Source of the DNA: DAOVRD01 sp964521715
Lineage (GTDB): Bacteria; Planctomycetota; Brocadiia; SM23-32
Reading direction: 5' to 3'
DNA length: 64,000 bases
NCBI GenBank assembly: GCA_964521715.1
Contig: CAZFSS010000009.1
Location: 62,001 to 126,000, forward strand
The notes beneath the pieces are model-generated. The model worked only from the letters and a program-made list of their open reading frames with translations. It was not told the DNA's origin and did not search any database. The position numbers and the translations under genes were made by a program. Of this stretch, positions 16,309 to 25,673 are shown one piece after another. Within the stretch, counting starts at the first letter, position 1, and each line of letters opens with the position of its first letter.

Positions 16309-19300
16309 ATGGCCTCGACGGCCGATTCCGGCCGCTACGATCCGTCTCAGTGCCCGACGCCGCCTGCCCGTGAGCCGGCGGGCATGCCGCAACCGGAGAC
16401 TTCGATTCCGAGGGACAACACCGTGTTCACGAAAGTCGACAGCCAGGCTTCGTTCGTTGACCTCGAACACGAGATGCTGCGGTTCTGGGAAGAGAGCCGG
16501 ACGTTCGACAAGCTGCGCCGCAAGAACGAAGGCAAACCGCGCTGGTCCTTCCTGGATGGGCCGATCACGGCCAACAACCCCATGGGCGTCCACCACGCGT
16601 GGGGCCGCACCTACAAGGATTGCTACCTGCGCTACCACGCCATGACGGGCCACGAGATGCGCTACCAGAACGGCTTCGACTGCCAGGGCCTGTGGGTGGA
16701 AGTGGAAGTGGAGAAAGAGCTGGGCTTCACGAGCAAGCGCGACATCGAGCGCTACGGACTCGAGAAGTTCGTCGAGAAGTGCAAGGAGCGCGTGCGCAAG
16801 TACGCCGCCGTCCAGACGCAGCAGTCCATCCGCCTCGGTTACTGGATGGACTGGGACGACTCCTACTACACGATGTCGGACGAGAACAACTACACGATCT
16901 GGACCTTCCTGAAGAAGTGCCACGAGCGCGGGCTGATCTACCGCGGGCGCGACAGTATGCCGTGGTGCCCCCGCTGCGGCACCGGCATCAGCCAGCACGA
17001 GATGCACGAGGGTTACGAGGACGTGACGGAGGATGCCGTCTTCCTGCGCCTGCCCCTGCGTGGCCGCGAGCGCGAGTACCTCCTCGTCTGGACCACGACG
17101 CCCTGGACGCTGTCCTCGAACGTAGCCTGCGCCGTCCACCCCGGCCTGATGTACGCCAGGGCGCGCCAGGACAGCGACGTCTACTACCTGGCGCATTCGC
17201 GCCTGGACGAGCTGAAGTCGCGCGGCCCGTACGAGGTGCTCGACGAATTCCTGGGCGCCGAGATGGAGGGATGGACCTACGACGGCCCGTTCGACGAGCT
17301 GCCGGCCGCCGCCCCCGCCGTCGACGTGCACCGCGTCATCATGTGGGACCTGGTCACCAGCACGGAGGGCACCGGGATCGTCCACACGGCCCCGGGCTGC
17401 GGCAAGGAGGACTTCGACCTCTCCGTCAAGCTAGACCTGCCCGTCATCGCGCCCATCGATGAGTCCGGCGTGTTCATGGACGGCTTCGGCTTCCTGACCG
17501 GGAAGAACGCTGCCGAAGTCGCCGAGGCCGTCTTCCAGAGCCTGCGCGAGAAGGGCTACTACTACAAGAAGGAGCCCTACACGCACAGCTATCCCCACTG
17601 CTGGCGCTGCGGCGCCGCGCTGCTCTTCCGGAACGTGGACGAGTGGTACATCGACATGTCCTGGCGCGATGAGATCGAGGACGTGGCTAAGCAGATCCGC
17701 TGGATCCCGGACTGGGGCCTCGAGCGCGAGCTGGACTGGCTGAGCAACATGCGCGACTGGATGATCTCGAAGAAGCGCTACTGGGGCCTGGCGCTGCCGA
17801 TCTACCGGTGCGACTGCGGCTGGTTCGACGTGATCGGCAGCAGGGAGGAGCTGAGGGAGCGCGCCGTCCAGGGCTGGGAGGAGTTCGAGGGCCACTCCCC
17901 GCATCGGCCCTGGGTGGACGCCGTCAGGATCGCCTGCGGCCGGTGCGGCAAGCCGGTCGCCCGCATCCCGGACGTCGGCAACCCCTGGCTCGACGCCGGC
18001 ATCGTTCCCTACTCCACCGTCAAGTACAACGAGGACCGCGAGTACTGGTCGAAGTGGGTTCCGGCGGACTTCGTTACCGAGTGCTTCCCCGGCCAGTTCC
18101 GCAACTGGTTCTACGCGCTGCTGGCGATGAGCGCGATGATGGAGGGCATCCCTCCGTTCAGGACGCTGCTCGGCCATGCCCTCGTGCGCGACGAGAAGGG
18201 CGAGGAGATGCACAAGAGCTGGGGTAACGCCATTGACTTCGACGAGGCCGCCGAGCGCATGGGCAGCGACGTGATGCGCTGGATCTTCTGCCGGCAGGAC
18301 CCGGTCAACAACCTGAGTTTCGGCTGGGCCATCGGCGACCTGACCAGGCGCAAGGTCTTCAACACCCTCTGGAACACGTATGCGTTCTTCTGCAACTATG
18401 CGCGGCTGGACGGCTTCGATCCGAACTCCGCGCCCGTCCCTTACGCCAAGCGGCCCGACATGGACCGCTGGCTCCTGAGCGACCTTCAGTTGCTGGTAGC
18501 ACTCGCCAACGAGAGGCTGGCGGAGTTCGACGTCGCCTCCTTCGTGCGGCGCGCAGAGAAGTTCGTTGACGACCTCTCCAACTGGTACGTGCGCCGCAAC
18601 CGGCGGCGCTTCTGGCGCGCCAGGGGCGTCGACGACCGCGACAAGCTCGCCGCCTATCAGACGCTGCACGAGGCGCTCGTGACGCTGTGCCAACTGCTCG
18701 CGCCCGTCATCCCGTTCATGACCGAGGTCATGTACCGGAACCTGGTGGCCGAGCAGGACCCGCACGCGCCGCAGAGCGTGCATCTCTGCGACTACCCCCG
18801 GTGCAGGGAAGAGCTGATCGACGAGGAGCTGAGCCGCCACACCGGCGTGATCACCTCATGCGTGTCCGCCGTGCTGGGGCTGCGCAATGAGCAGCAGATG
18901 CGCGTTCGTCAGCCGTTGGGCGAGCTGACCGCGGTCACGGGCGACGCCGAAGCCGTGGCTGCTCTGGCGCGATTCGAGGCGCAGCTCCTCAACGAGCTCA
19001 ACGTCAAGGCGCTTACGGTCACGGACAGCGCGGAGGGCGTCGAGCGGCTCGAGCTTGTGCCTGACATGAGGAAGCTCGGGCCGAAGCACAAGTCCGACGC
19101 CGGCAAGGTCGCGGAAGTCATCCGATCGCTCGATCCCGCTGCGGCGGCGCGGGCGCTGGAGGCCGGCGAGGAACTGGCCGTCAACGTGGACGGCAGGGAA
19201 GTGCAGATCGCCCCGGACGAAGTAGAGGTCAGGCGCCAGATGCCCGGGCACCTCGCCGTCGCGCAGGCCGAGGGCGTCATGCTGATCCTGGACACGCGGA

Positions 19301-19578
19301 TCACGCCCGAGCTCGAAGCCGAGGGCTGGGCGCGCGACACCGTCCGCCACGTCCAGCAACTGCGCAAGGAGATCGACCTCAACATCGAGGACCGCATCCA
19401 CCTGCATTACGCGACCGATTCCGAGGCGCTGGCGGGGGCGATCGAGACGTGGCGCGACTACGTCATGGCCGAGACTCTCTCATTGCGCATGGAGCGCGGG
19501 GAAGGGGAGGGCACGCCGAAGACCGTCCGCATCGGCGGCGCGGACCTGACGATCCAGGTCGCGAAGGCGTCGGCGTAG
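16309..19578 (+). CDS. ileS: Isoleucyl-tRNA synthetase with altered HIGH motif (IleRS2-like)
   Basis: Charges tRNA-Ile. 1089 residues if started at 16309; ATG 16384 is an alternative, neither with a strong ribosome site. The class I HIGH signature reads GVHH (residues 93-96, in NNPMGVHHAWGRT), i.e. GxHH instead of HxGH; the second signature is MHKSWGN (KMSKS type, about 633). The editing domain has TTPWTLSSN. There is no C-terminal CxxC...CxxC zinc finger, and the C-terminal part is long, both typical of the eukaryote-like IleRS2 group. Mupirocin-resistant IleRS2 enzymes with exactly this GxHH swap have been described, so resistance is plausible by inference. Confidence 0.96.
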   Translation: MASTADSGRYDPSQCPTPPAREPAGMPQPETSIPRDNTVFTKVDSQASFVDLEHEMLRFWEESRTFDKLRRKNEGKPRWSFLDGPITANNPMGVHHAWGRTYKDCYLRYHAMTGHEMRYQNGFDCQGLWVEVEVEKELGFTSKRDIERYGLEKFVEKCKERVRKYAAVQTQQSIRLGYWMDWDDSYYTMSDENNYTIWTFLKKCHERGLIYRGRDSMPWCPRCGTGISQHEMHEGYEDVTEDAVFLRLPLRGREREYLLVWTTTPWTLSSNVACAVHPGLMYARARQDSDVYYLAHSRLDELKSRGPYEVLDEFLGAEMEGWTYDGPFDELPAAAPAVDVHRVIMWDLVTSTEGTGIVHTAPGCGKEDFDLSVKLDLPVIAPIDESGVFMDGFGFLTGKNAAEVAEAVFQSLREKGYYYKKEPYTHSYPHCWRCGAALLFRNVDEWYIDMSWRDEIEDVAKQIRWIPDWGLERELDWLSNMRDWMISKKRYWGLALPIYRCDCGWFDVIGSREELRERAVQGWEEFEGHSPHRPWVDAVRIACGRCGKPVARIPDVGNPWLDAGIVPYSTVKYNEDREYWSKWVPADFVTECFPGQFRNWFYALLAMSAMMEGIPPFRTLLGHALVRDEKGEEMHKSWGNAIDFDEAAERMGSDVMRWIFCRQDPVNNLSFGWAIGDLTRRKVFNTLWNTYAFFCNYARLDGFDPNSAPVPYAKRPDMDRWLLSDLQLLVALANERLAEFDVASFVRRAEKFVDDLSNWYVRRNRRRFWRARGVDDRDKLAAYQTLHEALVTLCQLLAPVIPFMTEVMYRNLVAEQDPHAPQSVHLCDYPRCREELIDEELSRHTGVITSCVSAVLGLRNEQQMRVRQPLGELTAVTGDAEAVAALARFEAQLLNELNVKALTVTDSAEGVERLELVPDMRKLGPKHKSDAGKVAEVIRSLDPAAAARALEAGEELAVNVDGREVQIAPDEVEVRRQMPGHLAVAQAEGVMLILDTRITPELEAEGWARDTVRHVQQLRKEIDLNIEDRIHLHYATDSEALAGAIETWRDYVMAETLSLRMERGEGEGTPKTVRIGGADLTIQVAKASA

Positions 19579-19642
19579 TGGTACCACTTTGCCAAGTCAC
19601 GGGCCGTTTCGCTCTCGTGCCTGCCAAGAGAAGCGCATTGGT

Positions 19643-19749
19643 GTCATTCTGAGTTCGCCGTCCGGCGAACGAAGAATCTCGTCGTTTTTGTGACGCCCAA
19701 GTGAACGGCAAGATCCTTCATCCCGCCGTAGCGGGACTCAGGATGACAA
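19643..19749. repeat. Intergenic inverted-repeat element with ATTCTGAG ends (copy 1)
   Basis: Starts TGTCATTCTGAG and ends CTCAGGATGACAA, so the termini are inverted repeats. Each half holds a small hairpin (TTCGCCG/CGGCGAA and TCCCGC/GCGGGA) next to CGAAGAATCTCG or CAAGATCCTTCAT. A related element is at 33498-33599. This resembles the non-coding CATTCTGAG...GAAGAATCT repeats seen across many environmental bacterial genomes. Confidence 0.75.
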
Positions 19750-19857
19750 CCGGCGTGGCTCCACGGAGTTGACGTCCTCGAACTAGGGACCTTCAGCGCT
19801 GAAGTTGGTGGTTGTCAGGTCGGGCCTCCGCCATGCTGGCAAGTTCGATCTATATTC

Positions 19858-19885
19858 GTAGGGGCACGGCGCGCCGTGCCCCTAC
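19858..19885. repeat. 28-bp perfect palindrome, copy 2
   Basis: Identical to 11822-11849, again between convergent genes (ileS and the DUF1284 gene), which supports a 3'-end role. Confidence 0.85.
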
Positions 19886-19934
19886 TGCACGCAGCCGAAA
19901 GAGGCCTACTCGGGAGTTCAGTGCTGAAGCTGCA

Positions 19935-20429
19935 CTAGCGGCACTCTCCGTCTGCGCCCGGCCCGGCGGCTGTCCTGACCCCGATGGCGACCATTCCGTC
20001 CATGAGCCTCTGCCGGCGCGCGGACCTCTGCTCCGTGGGATGCGTGCAGACGTCCTCGATGCCCGGCAATCGCTCGTTCACGATCTCGAGGAACCGACGG
20101 ACCGGCATCCTGACGCCCCGCGCCAGTCCCAGATAGTCGAGGATGCGCGCGTCAAGGGGGTCGTTGTAGTCGTCCATCGCCTGGGGCGGGTCATGCCTGT
20201 CCAGTATCCGGTCGCAACGGCCGTTCGGCTGCAAGTGACTGCACGGGGCGCAGATGAAGTCCGGCCCGATGATGAACCGCGCGGGGAAGTCGCTGCTGTC
20301 CGTGAGCATCCGCACCACGGTCCGGACGCCGTTCTCGCCCGGCGTGCGGACGTAGCCGGGGTCCTCGTCCGGCTTGAAGTCACGCACGATGTCCAGCAGG
20401 TGATGCGGGCGCAGGTCAATGGTGTCCAC
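19935..20429 (-). CDS. DUF1284 family protein
   Basis: 164 residues from a GTG at 20429 with AGGAGGA upstream; the longer open frame to 20591 is not supported. The N-terminal LRPHHLLDIV followed by a conserved GYVRTPGENGVRTVVRML and the cysteine pair CAPCSHLQPNGRCDRI match the DUF1284 family, in which the cysteines are thought to bind a metal or iron-sulfur cluster. Function is unknown. It is transcribed away from the S9 peptidase gene. Confidence 0.75.
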   Translation of the reverse strand: MDTIDLRPHHLLDIVRDFKPDEDPGYVRTPGENGVRTVVRMLTDSSDFPARFIIGPDFICAPCSHLQPNGRCDRILDRHDPPQAMDDYNDPLDARILDYLGLARGVRMPVRRFLEIVNERLPGIEDVCTHPTEQRSARRQRLMDGMVAIGVRTAAGPGADGECR

Positions 20430-20781
20430 GGTGCGTTCCTCCTTCCTCTGGCATGCGTTGCTACTTCCCGTCCCGCACGGCGTCCGCGTCCTCCCACAAC
20501 CCCTCCAGCACGTACACCCCTGGCGGGTGGAACAGCATCGACCATCCTCCGCTCGTCGCGCGGGGAGCCAGGCTTCCGTGCGGCCCCGCATTGGTACGGC
20601 CTGCGGGTCCCGATGTCAAGCGAGAGGCGGGGCGCGTCGTCTTGGCCCCGTCCCGATGCCGTGCTATAATCCGCGCCTCATTGCCGCGGCAGCCCGTGAG
20701 GACGCGGCGGGGGGCATGCGTCCTGAGACGCGTGCGCTCGTCCCGCCGAAGCAGTCAGAGATGCGGAGGTCGCAGGTGCGG
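20430..20781. other. Divergent intergenic region with a strong plus-strand promoter
   Basis: Roughly 350 bases between the DUF1284 start and the S9 peptidase start. Apart from the promoter at 20642-20670 and the ribosome site of the DUF1284 gene I see no gene or repeat. Confidence 0.6.
20642..20670 (+). promoter_or_regulatory. sigma70-like promoter of the S9 peptidase gene
   Basis: TTGGCC (20642-20647), 17 bp, perfect TATAAT (20665-20670). The predicted leader is about 105 bases. Confidence 0.6.
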
Positions 20782-22617
20782 ATGATGCCGGACAACTACG
20801 TCGATGCGCTCTTGTCCCTGCCCCGCATGTGGGGTTCGCAGGTGTCGCGCGACGGGGTGTGGGTGGCCTGGACGTGGTACGGGGCCGGTCAGGCGGCGGA
20901 CGTCTACGCCGCTCCGACCGACGGATCGTCGCCTCCGCTCCGGCTGACGGACACCGCCGACGATTCGGAGCTGGTGTCCTGGACGCCGGACAGCCGGGGC
21001 GTGCTCGTGTCTCAGGATCGGGACGGCAACGAGCGCGCTCAGTTGTTCCGCGTTGACCTGGACCGCCCGTGCGAAATGGTGCCCCTGACGGAGCCGGATC
21101 CCCCGTACTTCATCCGGGGTGGGGAGCTGCATCCGAACGGACGGTGGCTGATCTACGGCGCCAACTTCGACGCCGCCGCCGGCCGCGAGATCGAGCCGAC
21201 GTGGATCTACAGGCATGACCTGGAGACCGGTGAGCGTCGAGTGCTCGCCAGGCCGCAGAAGGGCGGCTCGGCCGTCCCCCGCCTGAACTCGACGGGCACC
21301 CACGTGCTCTACCCTCGCCGCGATCTGCACCCGGCCGGGACCCAGGTCTGGCTGGCCGACGTCGAAGGCCGGGATGACCGCGAGATAGTCAACCTCGGTG
21401 CCGGCGTCAAAGCGCATGCATCCTGGTTCCCGGACGGGCAGCACGCTCTCGTCGTCGGCGAGACCGAGACGCACAAACGGGTCGGCGTGTGGGGCCTCCG
21501 GGACGGATTCCTGCGCTGGGTGCTCGACGACGCCGCCCGCTGCGTCGAGCACGCCTTCGCGCCTCACGGCAGCGACCGCGTCGTGGTCGTGGAGGTCAGG
21601 GAGGCCCGTGCATGCAGTTCGCTGCTGGACGTGGAGACCGGGCAGGAGACGCCGGTGCGGCCGGCCGGGGCCAGCCTGATTCCGGTGGCTCCCGTCGGCG
21701 GGGACTGGGTGGGCGAACGCTATGGCTCCCGTCAGCCGGCGGACGTCGTCCGATTCAGCATCGGGGCGCCGGCGTTGCAGGAGCCCGTCAGTCTGTCGCG
21801 AGTGTGGGACCGGACCGGGCTGAGGCCGGCGGACTTCGCGCCTGCCGAGGACTTCCGCTGGCGGTCGGTGGACGGGCTGCCCATCCAGGGCTGGCTCTAC
21901 CGGGCGCAGCGAAGCCCCCGCGGCACCATCGTCTACGTGCATGGCGGACCGACGGGCCACAGCGAGGACCGATTCAACCCCCAGATCCAGTTCTTCACGC
22001 ATCACGGCTTCAACGTCCTTGACCCCAACTACCGTGGAAGCACGGGGTTCGGCCTGGAGTTCCGAGAGGCCATAAGGACGGACGGCTGGGGTGGCCGCGA
22101 GCAGGACGACCTCCGCACGGGCATCGAGGCGTTGATCGCTGCCGGCGTGGCCGAGCCCGGCCGGGTGGGCATCACGGGTACGTCCTACGGCGGCTACTCC
22201 TCCTGGTGCGCGATAACGCGTTTCCCGCTCGAACTCGTCGCCGGCGCCGCGCCCATCTGCGGCATGACGGATCTGGTCGTGGACTACCGGACCACGCGCC
22301 CCGACCTGAGGCCCTACTCCGAGGAGATGATGGGCGGCAGCCCGGACGAAGTGCCGGAGCGCTACCGCGACCGCTCGCCCATCAACTTCGTGCGGGACAT
22401 CCGGGGCGCGCTGCTGATCGTCCAGGGGATGCAGGATCCCAACGTCACGCCGGAGAACGTGCACGCCGTGGCGGGCGCGCTGCGGCAGGCCGGCGTGCCC
22501 TACGAACTGCTCGTCTTCGAAGACGAGGGCCACGGCATCGCCAGGCCCGGCAACCAGAAGAAGCTGTATCTGCGCCTGCTCGACTTCTTCGAGCGGGCAT
22601 TCTCCAAAGGGCGCTGA
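20782..22617 (+). CDS. S9 family serine peptidase (prolyl oligopeptidase/acylaminoacyl peptidase type)
   Basis: 611 residues from ATG 20782 (20761 and 20785 are alternatives; a GGAGG lies about 13 bases ahead). The N-terminal two thirds is a beta-propeller with WD-like repeats such as VSWTPDSRGVLVSQDRDGNE. The C-terminal alpha/beta-hydrolase domain carries the nucleophile in GITGTSYGGYSSW, the aspartate in VQGMQDPNVTP and the histidine in DEGHGIARPGN. There is no signal peptide, so it should act in the cytoplasm on short peptides. The GH9 gene follows after 62 bases on the same strand. Confidence 0.9.
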   Translation: MMPDNYVDALLSLPRMWGSQVSRDGVWVAWTWYGAGQAADVYAAPTDGSSPPLRLTDTADDSELVSWTPDSRGVLVSQDRDGNERAQLFRVDLDRPCEMVPLTEPDPPYFIRGGELHPNGRWLIYGANFDAAAGREIEPTWIYRHDLETGERRVLARPQKGGSAVPRLNSTGTHVLYPRRDLHPAGTQVWLADVEGRDDREIVNLGAGVKAHASWFPDGQHALVVGETETHKRVGVWGLRDGFLRWVLDDAARCVEHAFAPHGSDRVVVVEVREARACSSLLDVETGQETPVRPAGASLIPVAPVGGDWVGERYGSRQPADVVRFSIGAPALQEPVSLSRVWDRTGLRPADFAPAEDFRWRSVDGLPIQGWLYRAQRSPRGTIVYVHGGPTGHSEDRFNPQIQFFTHHGFNVLDPNYRGSTGFGLEFREAIRTDGWGGREQDDLRTGIEALIAAGVAEPGRVGITGTSYGGYSSWCAITRFPLELVAGAAPICGMTDLVVDYRTTRPDLRPYSEEMMGGSPDEVPERYRDRSPINFVRDIRGALLIVQGMQDPNVTPENVHAVAGALRQAGVPYELLVFEDEGHGIARPGNQKKLYLRLLDFFERAFSKGR

Positions 22618-22679
22618 CAGGTCGCAAGCGCGGGCCTGGGATTGCACCGCCCGCCACTTGCGTCGGAGCACATGCCGCC

Positions 22680-25487
22680 ATGTCGAGAACGCACCTCTTG
22701 CTCGCGATGATCGCCCTGTTCCTTTCCGGAACGGGCACTCGGATGCTGCTGGGCGCAACGCCCGGCGAGGCTGAACTCTACTCGTGCGACTTCGAGCAGG
22801 GCGCCGGCATCTTCCGTCTCGTGGCGGAAGGCGATGGCGTCAGCGCCGAGTTGGACGGCGGCACTGCCCACGGCGGGCGCCAGTGCGTCAAGCTGATGGA
22901 TGACGGCGCGGACGATGCGGACCTCGCCTGGGGACAGGAATGGGCGAACTGGTCGCAGAAGCAGAACCGTGCCTCTCTGCAGTGGGCGCGCCATTGGAAA
23001 CCCGAGGATCGGTTTGCCGTCCGCAAGGGCTGCGCCTACGAGGTCCGCGCGCACGTGAAGCTCCTCGACGCGCACGGAGTGGGCATCAAGCTGACCGTCT
23101 GGAGCAGCGAGGGCCTGCCCGTGCGCGGCCAGCCGGAGCGCTACAGCCCCATCCTGACGGGGACGCGCGACTGGTGCTGGGTCTCCGCGCGCGTGGCCTG
23201 CACGTCCGGCGACGGCGAACTGGCCGATGTCGTCATCGGGCTCCTCGGCGGGGGGACGGCGTGGGTCGATGACGTGCGCATCGTGGAGTACGAGGAGCAA
23301 GACGCCCCGTCCACCGACTACGGGCTCTACCCTCCCGCCCGTCTCGAAGCGGTGCGCATTGAAACCGCCTCGTGCATCGCGCTCGAGTTCATCGGCGACC
23401 TGCAGTATTTCAAGGCCGAGAAGCCCGAGAACTGGCTGGTCCAGAGCGAGGAGGATCCGGCGTTCGGAGGCGGCGTGCGGCCCATCAAGGTGGGCCGAAC
23501 CAGGGCCCTGGACAACCCTACCGGCAAGCTCTGGTGGGCTGATACGTACCGCCATAACGTCTTCCTTCTCTTGCCCACGCCGCTCCGGTCGGGCATGCGC
23601 TACCGCCTGACAATGGCCAACGTGGGCGTCGAGCGCGAGGAGTTCGAGCTGCCGTTCGACGAGCGCACGAATCTGAACCGCAACATCAAGGTCAACCAGT
23701 ACGGCTACGTGCCCGACGCCTTGAAGTACGCCTACCTGGGCGGCTGGCTCGGCAGCGCGGGGCCCCTGCCCCTCGACGGGTACACCGGCGAGTTCGCCGT
23801 GATCGACGCGCGGACCGGCGATGCTGTCTTCCGCGGCACTCCCGTCCTGCGGATGGCCCACGACGCCGAGGAGCCGATGAGCACCAGCTCCCTGCATAAC
23901 CTGACGGGCGAGGACGTCTACCAGCTCGACTTCTCGCAGGTGACCGCCCCGGGCGAGTACTTCATCCTGGTGCCGGGAGTGGGCCGCTCTTACGCCTTCC
24001 GCGTCGCCGGCGACGTTTACGCCGAGCCGTTCTACCACTGCGCGCGGGCGATCCTGCATCAGCGGTGCGGGATCGAGCTGAAGGAGCCGTACAGCAGGTT
24101 CGCGCGCAAGCCCTGTCACCGCAGCGCCGGCATCGAGATCGCCGCCACGATCGTCGAGCACGGCAGCGAGGATGAGGACCAGCTCGTGGAGGAGAATCCT
24201 GCGCTCAAGACGGGCACGATCGTGGACGCCTGGGGCGGATATCACGACGCGGCCGACTACGACCGTCTGGTCGGACACTATCGCGTTCCTGCGTGTCTGC
24301 TTCAGCTCTATGAGATGTTCCCCGGCGCCTTCGGGGACGGGCAGTTGGACCTGCCGGAGAGCGGCAACGGCATCCCGGACATCGTCGACGAAGCGCTGTG
24401 GCAGGTCGACTTCGGAGTGCGGATGCAGGACGCGCAGGATGGGGGAGTGCGGGGCGGAGCCGGCCCGAACGCCGTCGTCACTGCCCCGGCCGATCTGGAC
24501 GAGCACCCGATTCACGTCTACAGCAAGGACCCCATCACAAGCCTGTCGTTCGCGGGCGTGGCAGCGCAGGCCGCCCGAGTGCTTGGCGGACTCGGCGAGG
24601 CGGGCAGGGCCGCCCCCTACCTTGAGCGCGCCGAGAAGGCATGGGCGTACGCGGTCGCACACGGGGGGAGCGAGTTCGCAATCCCCTACGCCTTCGCCGC
24701 CGTGGAGCTCTACAGGACTATGGGCAAGCGTGAATACCATGATGCTTTCCTGAAGGCGGCGGATGCCGTGGTGAAGCTCGACCCGCTCGCCCAGGCCAGG
24801 CACCAGGGGCTGTTCGTGTGGAATGTGTGGACCTCGTATGTCATGTGCCAGAGGGAAGGCACTGACGAGGCCGTGAAAGAGGCGTGCCGCCGTCGGATCG
24901 TCGAGGCTGCCGAGTGGGAGCTCCAGAACATGGAGACGTACGCCTACCGGACGCCCAACCTGATCGACCGCCCGATCCGCTACGGCTGGGGCTGCGGCAC
25001 GAACTTCCCCGGCGGCGAGTTCCAGGTCATGGCCTGGCGCCTGACCGGGCAGAAGCGCTACCGCGACCACGCGCTCCTGGCGGCGGACTTCTCTCTGGGC
25101 TGCCATCCCACGGGCGAGGTCTTCATCACCGGCCTCGGTCAGCGGTCCATCAACTGGCCGATGCATTCCATGTCCGATCCCATGGCCACGCAGATCGGGG
25201 CGCCTGTCGAGCACCGGCTGCCCGGCATCCCCATCTTCGGCGTGCACGCCTACCCGCTGGGGTTCAGCGGGTGGCAGAGCCAGCTTCTCTACGTTTATGC
25301 CAACCCCTCAACGGGAGCCGATAACTACTATCCGCCCGCCAGGGACTGGCCCGACCTGAGGCTGTTTGCCGACATCGGCTGGGTTCCCATACTCAGCGAA
25401 CACACCGTCGCCTCGACCATGCTGCACACGACGTACCTGTACGGCGCGTTGCTGTCCGCGGGCTCTTTTGGGCAGGGCGACCGGTAG
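22680..25487 (+). CDS. Secreted glycoside hydrolase family 9 enzyme
   Basis: 935 residues. Signal peptide (MSRTHLLLAMIALFLSGTG), a carbohydrate-binding-like beta-sandwich (about 30-205), a linker region, the CelD N-terminal Ig-like domain starting NRNIKVNQYGYVPDALKY (about 333), then the (alpha/alpha)6 GH9 barrel. Catalytic residues appear to be Asp523/Asp526 in GYHDAADYD (the DAGD motif of the family, here DAAD) and Glu907 in LSEHTVASTM. GH9 enzymes cleave beta-1,4-glucans and some act as exo-glucosidases. The stop codon TAG lies inside a copy of the GTAGGGGCACGG repeat. Confidence 0.88.
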   Translation: MSRTHLLLAMIALFLSGTGTRMLLGATPGEAELYSCDFEQGAGIFRLVAEGDGVSAELDGGTAHGGRQCVKLMDDGADDADLAWGQEWANWSQKQNRASLQWARHWKPEDRFAVRKGCAYEVRAHVKLLDAHGVGIKLTVWSSEGLPVRGQPERYSPILTGTRDWCWVSARVACTSGDGELADVVIGLLGGGTAWVDDVRIVEYEEQDAPSTDYGLYPPARLEAVRIETASCIALEFIGDLQYFKAEKPENWLVQSEEDPAFGGGVRPIKVGRTRALDNPTGKLWWADTYRHNVFLLLPTPLRSGMRYRLTMANVGVEREEFELPFDERTNLNRNIKVNQYGYVPDALKYAYLGGWLGSAGPLPLDGYTGEFAVIDARTGDAVFRGTPVLRMAHDAEEPMSTSSLHNLTGEDVYQLDFSQVTAPGEYFILVPGVGRSYAFRVAGDVYAEPFYHCARAILHQRCGIELKEPYSRFARKPCHRSAGIEIAATIVEHGSEDEDQLVEENPALKTGTIVDAWGGYHDAADYDRLVGHYRVPACLLQLYEMFPGAFGDGQLDLPESGNGIPDIVDEALWQVDFGVRMQDAQDGGVRGGAGPNAVVTAPADLDEHPIHVYSKDPITSLSFAGVAAQAARVLGGLGEAGRAAPYLERAEKAWAYAVAHGGSEFAIPYAFAAVELYRTMGKREYHDAFLKAADAVVKLDPLAQARHQGLFVWNVWTSYVMCQREGTDEAVKEACRRRIVEAAEWELQNMETYAYRTPNLIDRPIRYGWGCGTNFPGGEFQVMAWRLTGQKRYRDHALLAADFSLGCHPTGEVFITGLGQRSINWPMHSMSDPMATQIGAPVEHRLPGIPIFGVHAYPLGFSGWQSQLLYVYANPSTGADNYYPPARDWPDLRLFADIGWVPILSEHTVASTMLHTTYLYGALLSAGSFGQGDR

Positions 25488-25507
25488 GGGCACGGCGGGC
25501 CGTGCCC
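25484..25507. repeat. Decayed copy 3 of the GTAGGGGCACGG palindrome
   Basis: GTAGGGGCACGGCGGGCCGTGCCC: the stem is kept but the final CTAC arm is lost and the centre changed from GCGCGC to GCGGGC. Bases 25485-25487 are the GH9 stop codon. Confidence 0.75.
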
Positions 25508-25551
25508 GAGCGAGAGCAGAAGTAGGAGCAGGAGCAAGAGCAGGAGGCGCG
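25508..25551 (+). repeat. Purine-rich simple repeat
   Basis: A short GAGCAG/AGGAGC-type low-complexity run directly after the palindrome copy, in the gap between GH9 and the isomerase gene. Strand bias is strong (almost only G and A with C every third to sixth base). Confidence 0.6.
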
Positions 25552-25558
25552 GCGGCGA

Positions 25559-25586
25559 TTGCATCCGCGCGCGGTTCGGGTATCCT
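25559..25586 (+). promoter_or_regulatory. Possible promoter of the sugar-phosphate isomerase gene
   Basis: TTGCAT (25559-25564), 16 bp, TATCCT (25581-25586). Weaker than others in the window. Confidence 0.35.
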
Positions 25587-25673
25587 ATGCGTTCCCGTCC
25601 CCGCAGCCCCGGCCAGCCCGGCTGCCCTGCGGAGGGTATGATCCGTCAGCTTCAGCCAGCGCGGAGGAGTGGC

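Larger units (their letters stand above)
19579..19934. other. Gene-free convergent region carrying two repeat elements
   Basis: No gene is evident between the ileS stop and the DUF1284 stop. It contains a hairpin-bearing repeat at 19643-19749 and the second perfect copy of the 28-bp palindrome at 19858-19885. Confidence 0.7.
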
